Shown: piece after piece, positions 47,633 through 55,415 of the stretch
Position numbering within the stretch: the stretch's first letter is position 1
How the letters are laid out: the number at the start of each line of letters is the position of its first letter
Notes under the pieces: model-generated
Told to the model about the DNA's origin: nothing
Database searches by the model: none
The model's input: the letters and a program-made list of their open reading frames with translations, nothing else
NCBI RefSeq assembly: GCF_016862435.1
Contig: NZ_BOMY01000002.1
Span: forward strand, 248,001 to 312,000
Direction: 5' to 3'
Length of the DNA stretch: 64,000 nucleotides
Source of the DNA: Paractinoplanes tereljensis
Lineage (GTDB): Bacteria; Actinomycetota; Actinomycetes; Mycobacteriales; Micromonosporaceae
Position numbers and translations under genes: made by a program

Positions 47633-49654
47633 CTAATCCCCCGGTGTGGGCTGTGGGCCGCAGAGGTTGCGGATGGCGCCCAGCAAGGTGGAACGGGTGA
47701 ACGGCTTCTCGATCAGCATGCTGTTGTCGTCCAAATGCAGCTGCGGGCCGAGCGACGCCGCCGTGTAGCCGGACATGTAGAGAACCGGCAGGTCGGGCTG
47801 GTGGGTGCGCAGGGCGCCGGCCAGCTCCGGGCCGGTCATGGTCGGCATCACCACGTCGGTGATCAGCAGGTCGGGGTGGGCGCCGGCGGCGACCTGGGTG
47901 ACCGCCATCAGCGCGTCGGTGGCGACCGTGATGGCGTAACCGGCCGGTTCGATCAGGCGCTGCACGAGCTGGGCCACCTCGGGCTGGTCCTCGACGATCA
48001 GCACGTTGCCGATCACCTGGGACTGGCGGGCCTCGGAGCTGGCCGGCTTCTCCTCGGCGGCCGGCAGGTAGAGGTGGACCGTGGTGCCCAGGCGCGGCTG
48101 CGACTCCAGCTCGATGTGGCCGCCGATACCCTGCACGATGCCGGCCGTGGTGGCCAGGCCCAGACCGGCCGCGGTGGGCCGAGTGGTGAAGAACGGCTCG
48201 AGCGCTCGCTGGCGTACCTCTTCGGTCATGCCGGTTCCGGTATCGGTGATCACCATGTGCACCAGCCGGCCGGTCGGCACGCCCTCGGGCGGCTCGCCCT
48301 GCTCGTGCACCTCGTTCGACGCCGCCACCCGCAGCATGCCGCCGCGCAGCATCGCGTCGCGGGCGTTGGCCGCCACGTTGACCAGCGCCTGCTCGAGCGG
48401 GCCGCGCTCGGCTCGCACCGGCCACACGTCGGCCCCGAACGCCAGGTCCAGGCCGATGTGCTCGCCGAGCGTACGGCTGAAGAGCGATTGCACGTCGGTG
48501 AGCAGGTCGGGGATCGGAATGATCTCCGGGCGGTTGCCCTCGCTGCGGCCGAAGGCCAGCAGTTGGTGGGTGAGGGTACGGCCGGTGCCGACCGCCTCCA
48601 GGATGTCCTGGGCCAGCTGGTGCTGGGGCGTGCCCTCCTCGACCTCGGTGAGGATCATGTCGGCCGAGCCGCCGACGACGGTGAGCAGGTTGTTGAAGTC
48701 GTGCGAGATGCCGCCGATCAGCTGGCCGAGGCTGTCCAGCCGGCGCAGGTGGTCGAGCTGGCGTTTGAGGCCGCGAGCGTCGATGTGGTCGGTGGTGTCG
48801 GTGACCATGCACACCACGCCGGTGTACTTCGACTGGTCGTCCATCAGCGGCATCATGCTCATCCGCACGCTGCGGCGGGAGCCGTCGGCTCGCATGAGCC
48901 GGGTCGCGCCGACCGTGGACCGGCCCGCCTCGCACTCGCCGAGGCGGCGGGTGAGCTCCTTCTGCCCCTGGTCGTCCAGGAAGCCGCGCAGCGACACCCC
49001 GACCAGCTGGGGCCGGGGCAGGCCGAGGACCACGCCCATCGGTTCGTTCGCGTACGTCGCGACGCCGTCCGGGTCGAGCTGCAGCACCCCCTCGGGGATG
49101 GTCTCGAGCACCCGGCGGTAGCGCTCCTCGCTGGCCCGCAGCCGTTCCAGCGCGCGGGCGCTGGACACCGCCAGGGCCAGCTCACCGGTGATGTCCCGGG
49201 CCAGCTCGACCTCGGCGGTCGAGTAGAACGCGCCCGGCGTCTCCCGGGTCAGCACCAGGTAGCCGGAGTACGTGTTGTCGACGATCACCGGGACCAGCAC
49301 GGCCGCGTGGATGTGGTGCTCGTCGCCGGCCAGGGGTTCCACCCCGTCGCCGGCCAGCACTATCGGCCGCCGGCTCGCGGCGAGGGCGGTGGAGAAGTCG
49401 TCGTCGGGAAGCTGGCTCACGTGGTCGAGGACCCGGCCCAGCGACGCCGATCGTTCGTCGTCGACGTGCCGGTAGATGATCGAGTCGTACCGGCCGTCGT
49501 CTCGGAGAAGTTGGACCCCGGCGCCGTCACCGATCATGTCGGCCGCCGCGCGGGCCGCGGTGGATCGCACCTCGGCGGAATCGTTGGCGACCCGGCTCAA
49601 CGCCAGGGCGAGGTCGGCTAGTGCGTACCGGAGGGGGTAAGCCATGACACCCAT
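47633..49654 (-). CDS. GAF-PAS hybrid sensor histidine kinase with C-terminal receiver
   Basis: A 673-residue soluble hybrid kinase. A GAF-like sensor (about 20-170, RRPIVLAGDGVEPLAG), a PAS domain (about 178-295, LETIPEGVLQLDPDGVATYAN), a HisKA segment with phospho-acceptor His in GGISHDFNNLL (about 317), a HATPase domain (VNVAANARDAML, DTGTGM, GLGLATTAGI) and a receiver with Asp near 600 (LLITDVVMP) follow in order. No membrane helix: it senses a cytoplasmic signal. HDFNN-type kinases with a fused receiver often pass phosphate internally. No separate response regulator gene is adjacent. Confidence 0.9.
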   Translation of the reverse strand: MGVMAYPLRYALADLALALSRVANDSAEVRSTAARAAADMIGDGAGVQLLRDDGRYDSIIYRHVDDERSASLGRVLDHVSQLPDDDFSTALAASRRPIVLAGDGVEPLAGDEHHIHAAVLVPVIVDNTYSGYLVLTRETPGAFYSTAEVELARDITGELALAVSSARALERLRASEERYRRVLETIPEGVLQLDPDGVATYANEPMGVVLGLPRPQLVGVSLRGFLDDQGQKELTRRLGECEAGRSTVGATRLMRADGSRRSVRMSMMPLMDDQSKYTGVVCMVTDTTDHIDARGLKRQLDHLRRLDSLGQLIGGISHDFNNLLTVVGGSADMILTEVEEGTPQHQLAQDILEAVGTGRTLTHQLLAFGRSEGNRPEIIPIPDLLTDVQSLFSRTLGEHIGLDLAFGADVWPVRAERGPLEQALVNVAANARDAMLRGGMLRVAASNEVHEQGEPPEGVPTGRLVHMVITDTGTGMTEEVRQRALEPFFTTRPTAAGLGLATTAGIVQGIGGHIELESQPRLGTTVHLYLPAAEEKPASSEARQSQVIGNVLIVEDQPEVAQLVQRLIEPAGYAITVATDALMAVTQVAAGAHPDLLITDVVMPTMTGPELAGALRTHQPDLPVLYMSGYTAASLGPQLHLDDNSMLIEKPFTRSTLLGAIRNLCGPQPTPGD

Positions 49655-49716
49655 GTCGACATGATCCGTGTCTGGTGGGATGCGTGCGGCCTATTCGCCA
49701 GGTTTGCAACCAATGC

Positions 49717-50454
49717 TTAGAGAATGACCCGGTAGTGGGTGGTGAGGCGGCGGTCCTCGCCGAGCAGGTGAAACGCGATCATCGGCGGCAGATCGCGGTT
49801 GAAGATCTCTTCGGTCTCGAAGGGCAGCATCAGCGTCGAGGTGATGCTCGGGGCGACAAGCATCGGCCGCCCGGCGAAGACGCCCGCGGCCGGGGTGTGC
49901 GCGTGCCCACAGAGCAGGGCCACCACCTGCGGGTGCCGCTCGACCAGCGCGGCCAGGCGCTCGGTGCCGAACTGGCGGATCTCGTCGATGAACGGGATGC
50001 CCAGCGGCTCCGGCGGATGGTGGAAGCACACGAAGGTCGGCAGCTCGGGCTGGTTGGCCAGCGCCGCGGCCAGCCACTCGATCGTCTCGTCGGCGAGCAG
50101 CCCGTCGTTACGCCCGGGAATGCTGGAGTCGAGCATGAGGATCAGTACGCCGTTGATCTCGAAGGCCCGGTTGATCGGCCGGGCGTCCGGCGCCTCGCCG
50201 AGCAGAGCCTTACGATAGGGCTCGCGGGCGTCGTGGTTGCCCGGGCACCAGAGCACCGGGACGGGCAGGTCGACCAGCTCGCGTAGTCGTTCGTACTCCG
50301 ACTCGGCGCCGTGATCGGCGAGATCGCCCGTGACGATCACCGCGTCGGGCGGTGTCGGCAACTCGGCCAGATAGCGGAAGACTCGGCCGGCGCGCTGGAG
50401 ACTGCGCTCCCCCGCGTCGATATGAACATCACTGACGTGCGCAAATATCCCCAT
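49717..50454 (-). CDS. Calcineurin-like metallophosphoesterase (CpdA/GpdQ type)
   Basis: A 245-residue cytoplasmic binuclear metallophosphoesterase: SDVHID, GDLADHG, PGNHD, CFHHPP and GHAHTP provide the complete set of metal ligands in the class III cyclic-nucleotide phosphodiesterase order. It probably hydrolyses cAMP or a related phosphodiester. The ATG of MGIFAHVSD is used because the next residues are the first metal strand; the frame is open upstream. It stands alone on this strand after the sirtuin gene. Confidence 0.88.
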   Translation of the reverse strand: MGIFAHVSDVHIDAGERSLQRAGRVFRYLAELPTPPDAVIVTGDLADHGAESEYERLRELVDLPVPVLWCPGNHDAREPYRKALLGEAPDARPINRAFEINGVLILMLDSSIPGRNDGLLADETIEWLAAALANQPELPTFVCFHHPPEPLGIPFIDEIRQFGTERLAALVERHPQVVALLCGHAHTPAAGVFAGRPMLVAPSITSTLMLPFETEEIFNRDLPPMIAFHLLGEDRRLTTHYRVIL

Positions 50455-50594
50455 GGCGATGACGCTACGCGCAAGAGCGCCTACGCTACGACGTCCAATA
50501 GGCGACACCTGGCGCCGATGCATCGAAGGCGAACGTCATGACCATGCAGACGCCTTCCGTCGCGAACCCGACGCCATGAAACCTTGCGTCCGGA

Positions 50595-51344
50595 TCATCG
50601 ACCACCCCACGCTCTGGCCACCAGATCGGGCAGGACCTGGGCGGCCGGGCCGCGCAGGTTGACGGCGGCCACCGAGTCGAGCGCGGTGGGCTCCGGGTTG
50701 ATCTGGATGACCGTGGCACCGGCCCGATCGGCCACGTAGGGGATCTCGGCGGCCGGGTAGACCAGGCCGGAGGTGCCGATGGTCAGCAGCAGGTCGCAGT
50801 CGAAGGCGGCCTCGGCGGCGGCCGACAGCGCCGCGGCCGGCAACTGCTCGCCGAACCAGACGACGCCGGGGCGCACGTCGGCACCGCAGTCGACGCAGAC
50901 CGGCGGCGGGATCCGGCCGCCCTCGGCCGGCACGTCACCGGGCTCGGCCGGCGCGCCGCAGCCCGAGCAGCGCGGGGTGAACAGGCTTCCGTGCAGGTGG
51001 ACGACCTCTTCGAGGCCGGCCCGCTCGTGCAGGTCGTCGATGTTCTGGGTGATCACGACGGTGCTCGCGACCCGGGCCGCGATCGCCGCCACGGCCCGGT
51101 GCCCGGCGTTGGGGGCGACCTGCTCCACCTCGGCCCGTCGCCATTCGTACCAACCCCAGACCAGGGCCGGATCGGCCTCGAACGCCTCCGGGGTGGCCAG
51201 CGACTGGGCGTCGTAGCGCGCCCAGAGTCCGGTAAGCGAGTCCCGGAAGGTGGGCACGCCACTCTCGGCGGACATCCCGGCCCCGGTGAAGACCACGACC
51301 CGCTTGGCGTCGCGGAGCAGGCCCGCGGCGTCACGTTCCGGCAT
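50595..51344 (-). CDS. Sir2-family NAD-dependent protein deacylase
   Basis: A 249-residue sirtuin. VVFTGAGMSAESGVPTFR (NAD site; parts FTGAGMSAESG, VPTFR), TQNIDDLHERAG, the catalytic His in HLHGSLF and a four-Cys zinc site (RCSGC and VCVDC) are present; TIGTSGLVYPAAEIP closes the fold. SirT5-like Ala/Tyr/Arg residues for acidic acyl groups seem present (WYEWRRAEV), so desuccinylase activity is possible. The ATG of MPERDAAG has GGAGGG at a good spacing. Confidence 0.9.
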   Translation of the reverse strand: MPERDAAGLLRDAKRVVVFTGAGMSAESGVPTFRDSLTGLWARYDAQSLATPEAFEADPALVWGWYEWRRAEVEQVAPNAGHRAVAAIAARVASTVVITQNIDDLHERAGLEEVVHLHGSLFTPRCSGCGAPAEPGDVPAEGGRIPPPVCVDCGADVRPGVVWFGEQLPAAALSAAAEAAFDCDLLLTIGTSGLVYPAAEIPYVADRAGATVIQINPEPTALDSVAAVNLRGPAAQVLPDLVARAWGGR

Positions 51345-51453
51345 GTGCTTGACCCTCCTCGCCCCAGCGGCCGTACCGCGGGCATTGTGTCGCACAGTCG
51401 CACACTCGCGCGTCCCCCTGTCCCCCGGCGGTGTACGAAACGAGCCGTTCATT

Positions 51454-51469
51454 ATTGACAACTGTCAAT
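51454..51469. promoter_or_regulatory. Palindrome in the sirtuin/LPMO divergent region
   Basis: Perfect 7-bp arms ATTGACA and TGTCAAT with a 2-nt centre, in the 255-nt region between the divergent sirtuin (start 51344) and LPMO (start 51600) genes. The AT-rich 16-mer is isolated in GC-rich DNA and fits a MarR/LacI-size operator. The rest of this region shows no gene. Confidence 0.5.
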
Positions 51470-51599
51470 TCAGCCGGGATGGTAGGCGTCACTCGCCGGG
51501 TCACGCCGCGGAGGGCGAGGGCAGCCTCCGCAACCTTCCCCCATGACCCCATGGCCTCGTCCACCGGGGCCAGATATCCCCGCGGAGCACTGAGCCCTC

Positions 51600-52697
51600 A
51601 TGTCCAGAAAACGCATGCGCCTTCTCGTCAGCGTTCTCGCCGGCGTGCTGATCGCCGCCTTCGCCGTCGCCATCCCGGTCGGTCCGGCATCCGCGCACGG
51701 CAACGTTCTCAGCCCCGCCTCCCGCAACTACGGCTGCTGGCTGCGATGGGGCGACAAGTTCCAGGATCCGACCATGGCCACCGCCGATCCGATGTGTTAC
51801 CAGGCCTGGCAGACCGATGTCCAGGCGATGTGGAACTGGAACGGCCTCTATCGCGAGGGTGTCGCCGGCAACCACCAGGGCGTCATCCCGGACGGTCAGT
51901 TGTGCAGCGCCGGCCAGACGCAGAGCGGCCGGTACAAGGCGATGGACACCGTCGGCGACTGGAAGGCCACCACGGTCGGTAACAGCTTCAACGTCCAGGT
52001 CTTCGACCAGGCGCTGCACGGCGCCGACTACCTGTGGGTGTACGTCACGAACCCGGGCTACAACCCGGTGACGACCGCCCTGAAGTGGTCGGACCTCACC
52101 CGGGTCGCGGTGGTCGGCAACACGCCGGCGTCGCAGTGGACCGCGGTGACCGGTGGCGTGCAGCTCAACATCCCGGTGTCGCTGACCGGCCGGACCGGGC
52201 GGGCCATGGTCTACACGATCTGGCAGGCCAGCCACCTGGACCAGTCCTACTACTGGTGCAGCGACATCGACTTCGGTGGCGGCGGCACGACGCCGACGAC
52301 GGCGCCCACGACGGCGCCCACCACGACCCCGACGACGGCGCCCACCACGGCTCCGACGACGACCCCGCCGACCACGACGCCCACCACGACGCCGACCACC
52401 GGCGCCTGCGCGGCGACCTACGCCACGACCAGCACGTGGTCCGGCGGCTACCAGGGCGAGGTCAAGGTCACCGCCGGTTCTTCGGCGATCAAGAGCTGGA
52501 CGGTACGCCTCACCTACGCGAGCGCGCCGACCATCCAGCAGACCTGGAACGCCACCTCGACGGTGAGCGGGAACGTGGTGACGTCAACGAATGCCAGCTA
52601 CAACGGCGCACTGAGCGCCGGCGGCAGCACCACCTACGGGTTCCTCGGCTCGGGCACGGCGAGCACCCCGACGGTCACCTGTACCGCGACGACCTGA
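51600..52697 (+). CDS. Secreted AA10 lytic polysaccharide monooxygenase with CBM2
   Basis: A 365-residue secreted copper LPMO. The signal peptide ends at PASA, leaving mature N-terminal His33 (HGNVLSPASRNYGCW), the first ligand of the histidine brace; the second is probably in ALHGADYLW. Cys pairs and YTIWQASHLDQSYYWCSDIDF (parts IWQASHLDQSYYWCSDIDF) are typical of AA10. A Thr/Pro/Ala repeat linker (about 228-268) joins it to a C-terminal CBM2 (CAATYATTSTWSGGYQGEV to the end, with its aromatic surface and terminal Cys). CBM2 suggests cellulose or chitin as the substrate. No CebR box lies upstream, only the 16-nt palindrome. Confidence 0.92.
   Translation: MSRKRMRLLVSVLAGVLIAAFAVAIPVGPASAHGNVLSPASRNYGCWLRWGDKFQDPTMATADPMCYQAWQTDVQAMWNWNGLYREGVAGNHQGVIPDGQLCSAGQTQSGRYKAMDTVGDWKATTVGNSFNVQVFDQALHGADYLWVYVTNPGYNPVTTALKWSDLTRVAVVGNTPASQWTAVTGGVQLNIPVSLTGRTGRAMVYTIWQASHLDQSYYWCSDIDFGGGGTTPTTAPTTAPTTTPTTAPTTAPTTTPPTTTPTTTPTTGACAATYATTSTWSGGYQGEVKVTAGSSAIKSWTVRLTYASAPTIQQTWNATSTVSGNVVTSTNASYNGALSAGGSTTYGFLGSGTASTPTVTCTATT
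52270..52405 (+). repeat. Thr/Pro-coding linker repeat
   Basis: Short imperfect repeats of ACGGCGCCCACGAC-type units encode the PTTAPTT linker between the LPMO and CBM2 domains. This is a low-complexity linker, not an independent element. Confidence 0.8.
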
Positions 52698-52738
52698 GGC
52701 AGCTCTTCTCAACGCCCCGGCCGCCAGCTAGAGTCCTT

Positions 52739-52752
52739 TGGGAGCGCTCCCA
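52739..52752. promoter_or_regulatory. CebR-type operator without a downstream gene
   Basis: The 14-bp perfect palindrome TGGGAGCGCTCCCA matches the known CebR (cellulose-utilisation repressor, LacI family) box of streptomycetes and relatives. It lies 42 nt after the LPMO stop. Only about 100 nt of plus-strand sequence, with no ORF longer than 10 codons, separate it from a strong terminator. Such boxes normally precede cellulase or cellobiose-uptake genes. Confidence 0.8.
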
Positions 52753-52907
52753 GCATTGACCCTCACGAATGAAGGGAGACCCACCCAGCAACCTCGCGTG
52801 ACACCGGTTCCGTAAGACACCAATCCGTCCACATGGACTGGAGCGGGGGTCGGGACGCCCTCCCCAACCCCCGCTCACCCAAATGCCTCAAGCGAAACCC
52901 AAACGCA
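52753..52907 (+). other. Gene-less interval between CebR box and terminator
   Basis: After the operator there are TTGACC and a possible ribosome site and start (AAGGGAG; a 10-codon ORF beginning MKGDPPS at about 52771), but no real gene before the hairpin at 52841-52876. It may be a promoter left after loss of a cellulase gene, or a source of a short RNA. Confidence 0.4.
52841..52876. terminator. Strong terminator between the LPMO region and the PRPP synthetase gene
   Basis: Perfect 10-bp arms GAGCGGGGGT (52841-52850) and ACCCCCGCTC (52867-52876) with a 16-nt loop. It lies just past the stop of the convergent PRPP synthetase gene, so it can work for both strands. Confidence 0.75.
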
Positions 52908-53846
52908 TCAGGCGAACAGCGCGCTGACCGACTCACCGTTGTGGATGCGACGCATCGCCTCGGCGAGCGCCGGCGCCACCGACAGAACGGTCAGTTTCTC
53001 CGTGTGGTTCTCCGCCGGGATCGGCACCGTGTTGGTGCAGACGATCTCCTCGATCTCCTTCTCCTCGGAGAGCCGCTTGATCGCGTCGTTCGAGAACAAC
53101 CCGTGCGTGCAGGCCACCCGCACGCTGCGCACGTTCCGCTCGCGCAGCCGGGCGAGCAGCTCGAACACCGTGCTGCCCTTGGCGATCTCGTCGTCCAGCA
53201 CGATCACGTCCCGATCGGTGACGTCGCCGATCACCGTACTGATAACGACCTTGTCGTCGGCGAAGCGCTGCTTCGCGCCGGCCGCGACATCGACGTCGAG
53301 CAGGCGGGCGAAGGCCGCCGCCTCCTTCGCGTTGCCCAGGTCCGGCGAGACCACCACGGTGTTGCTCAGGTCGTAACCGCGGAAGTGCGCGGCCAGCTCG
53401 CGCAGCGCGTGCAGATGGTCGACCGGAATGTTGAAGAAGCCGTGCACCTGCGGCGAGTGCAGGGTCATCGCCAGCACCCGGTCGGCACCGGCCGTGGTGA
53501 GCAGGTCGGCGACCAGGCGGCCACCGATGGAGATGCGCGGTGCGTCCTTCTTGTCGCTGCGGGCGTACGCGTAGTGCGGCAGCACCACGGTGATCCGGCC
53601 GGCGCTCGCACCACGCGCGGCGTTGAGCATGAAGAGCAGCTCGACCAGGTTCTCCTGGGTGGGCGGCACCAGCGGCTGGATCAGGAAGACGTCCTTCTCC
53701 CGGCAGTTGCCCTGCAGCTGAACCTCGATGCAGTCGTTGGCGAACCGGGAGGTCTTGGTCGGCATCAGCGGCACGCCCAGATGCAGACAGATCTCGGCGG
53801 CGAGTTCGGGGTGGGCGGATCCGGAGAATACGGCGATGTCACGCAC
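52908..53846 (-). CDS. prs: Ribose-phosphate diphosphokinase (PRPP synthetase)
   Basis: A 312-residue phosphoribosyl diphosphate synthetase that makes PRPP from ribose 5-phosphate and ATP. VFSGSAHPELAAEICLHLGV, FLIQPLVPPTQENLVELLFML (parts FLIQPLV, ENLVELLFML), LPHYAYARSDKKD and the PRPP loop LDDEIAKGST are present. The loops VVSPDLGNAKEA and DDEIAKGST differ from the canonical VSPDAGRVR and DDMIDTGGT, so it looks like the alternative, divergent type of Prs found in some actinobacteria, perhaps a second copy. GTG start at 53846; another GTG lies three codons earlier. Confidence 0.88.
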   Translation of the reverse strand: MRDIAVFSGSAHPELAAEICLHLGVPLMPTKTSRFANDCIEVQLQGNCREKDVFLIQPLVPPTQENLVELLFMLNAARGASAGRITVVLPHYAYARSDKKDAPRISIGGRLVADLLTTAGADRVLAMTLHSPQVHGFFNIPVDHLHALRELAAHFRGYDLSNTVVVSPDLGNAKEAAAFARLLDVDVAAGAKQRFADDKVVISTVIGDVTDRDVIVLDDEIAKGSTVFELLARLRERNVRSVRVACTHGLFSNDAIKRLSEEKEIEEIVCTNTVPIPAENHTEKLTVLSVAPALAEAMRRIHNGESVSALFA

Positions 53847-53921
53847 GAGTAACACCCTAAAAGCATCCCACCGAACACTTACGAGCGACCTTTGGTTCCC
53901 CCGAGGCGCTAGCGTGACCCC

Positions 53922-54764
53922 ATGAACGGACTTGCCGTGGCCTGCCGCCGGGTGGTGCACATCTATCGCGCCGAGGCCGGTGACGTGGTCGCCCTGGCCG
54001 GCGTCGATCTCTCCATCGCGCCGGGCGAGACGATCGCCCTGGTCGGGCCGTCCGGTTCGGGCAAGTCGACGCTGATCGCGCTGCTGGCCGGACTGATGCG
54101 GCCGTCGGCCGGGCGCATCAACATCGGCACCTACGACATGGGCAAGCTCTCCGACGGCGAGATCTCGCGGCTGCGCGGCACCGAGATCGGCGTGGTCCTG
54201 CAGGGCGCTTCGCGAAACCTTCTGCCGTACGCGTCACTGCACCGCAACATCTGGCTGGCCCAGCGCCGGGCCGCGCACACCCGTGGCATCAAGCTCGACG
54301 ACCCGGACCGCATCCTCGACCTGGTCGGCCTGCCCGGCCAGGGCCGCCAGCGGCTGTCCGACCTGACCCCGGGCGGCCGGCAGCGCGCCGCCCTGGCGGT
54401 GGGCATCGCCACCGGGCCCGGCCTGCTGCTTGTCGACGAGCCCACCAGCCGGCTCGACACGGCCGGCCGCGACGAGGTGCTGGCCGCGATGGAGACGGTG
54501 AACGCCGAGCGCCAGACCACGATCGTGGTGGTGACCCACGACAACGAGGTCGGCGCCCGGCTGGGCCGCGCGGTGACGATCCGGGACGGCCGGGTCGGCG
54601 CCGAGGGCCGCGACGGCCAGGACTTCGCGGTGGTGGCCGGCGACGGCACCGTGCAGCTGCCGCCGGAGGTGCTGGGCAGCTATCCGCCCGGCACCCTGTT
54701 CACCGTCCAGCACGTCGACGGCGAGGTGACCCTGGTCCCGGGCGGAACCGAACACGTCGCCTAG
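53922..54764 (+). CDS. ABC transporter ATPase with atypical signature
   Basis: A 280-residue LolD/MacB-type ATPase: Walker A GPSGSGKST (42-50), Walker B LLLVDEP, H-loop in VVVTHDN. The signature LSGGQ is changed to LTPGGRQR, which can weaken one ATP site. A C-terminal tail of about 60 residues follows. It converges by 4 nt on a second ATPase gene that is co-transcribed with two large permeases, so it is probably the partner ATPase of an asymmetric heterodimer encoded from the other strand. Confidence 0.88.
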   Translation: MNGLAVACRRVVHIYRAEAGDVVALAGVDLSIAPGETIALVGPSGSGKSTLIALLAGLMRPSAGRINIGTYDMGKLSDGEISRLRGTEIGVVLQGASRNLLPYASLHRNIWLAQRRAAHTRGIKLDDPDRILDLVGLPGQGRQRLSDLTPGGRQRAALAVGIATGPGLLLVDEPTSRLDTAGRDEVLAAMETVNAERQTTIVVVTHDNEVGARLGRAVTIRDGRVGAEGRDGQDFAVVAGDGTVQLPPEVLGSYPPGTLFTVQHVDGEVTLVPGGTEHVA

Positions 54765-55414
54765 GGGCGGGCCCAGATCGCTTCGCCGTCGGCCAGGTGC
54801 AGTTCGCGGTCGCAGGCCGCGGCGGCCTCCGGGTCGTGGGTGGCGAAGACGACGGCGGCACCTCGGGTGGCCTCGGCCCGCAGCAGTTCGATGACGCGCT
54901 GACGGTTGGCGGCGTCCAGCTCGCTGGTGATCTCGTCGGCCAGCAGGACGTCGCCGCGCAGGGCCAGGCCGCGGGCGATCGCGGTGCGCTGCTGCTGGCC
55001 GCCGGACAGCTCCTCGATCAGCTGGTTGGCCTGCCCGGAGAGCCCGAGCGGCTCCAACGCCTCGGCGGTGCGGCGGCGGGCCTCGGCCGGGGTGCCGCCG
55101 GTCGCGATGACCGCGACCGAGATGTTCTCGGCGGCGGTGAGGATCGCGGCCAGGCCGTTGTCCTGCGGGATCAGCACCACACCGAGCTTCACCGCGTGGT
55201 CCCGGTCGGTCAGAGCCTCGTCCTCGACGAGAACCTTCCCGGCGGCCGGCCGCAGCAGCCCGGCCATCGCGCTGAGCAGCGTCGTCTTGCCGGCCCCGGA
55301 GGTGCCGGTCACCGCCAGGATCTCGCCGGGGCGGGCGGTGACCGTGACCCCGGTCAGCACCGCCCGGTCGCCGTCCCAGGCCAGGTCGGCGCCGTCGATC
55401 GTCAGAGTCGTCAC
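54761..55414 (-). CDS. ABC transporter ATPase (LolD/MacB type)
   Basis: A 217-residue ATPase: Walker A GTSGAGKTT, signature LSGGQQQR intact, Walker B VLLADE, H-loop FATHDPE. GTG start, 1 nt after the permease gene that precedes it in transcription order. It is the last gene of the leftward operon permease-permease-ATPase and should drive the FtsX-type permeases. Export of lipids, peptides or lipoproteins is typical for this class; the substrate is unknown. Confidence 0.9.
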   Translation of the reverse strand: MTTLTIDGADLAWDGDRAVLTGVTVTARPGEILAVTGTSGAGKTTLLSAMAGLLRPAAGKVLVEDEALTDRDHAVKLGVVLIPQDNGLAAILTAAENISVAVIATGGTPAEARRRTAEALEPLGLSGQANQLIEELSGGQQQRTAIARGLALRGDVLLADEITSELDAANRQRVIELLRAEATRGAAVVFATHDPEAAAACDRELHLADGEAIWARP

Positions 55415-55415
55415 T

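Noticed and set aside
50462..50490. Direct repeats ACGCTACG 21 nt apart upstream of the phosphoesterase gene
   Set aside because: Two 8-mers in GC-rich DNA can occur by chance, and no third copy or known regulator pattern supports a site.
52270..52405. Short tandem units that look like a CRISPR or minisatellite
   Set aside because: They encode an in-frame Pro/Thr linker in the LPMO; there are no spacers and no cas genes.
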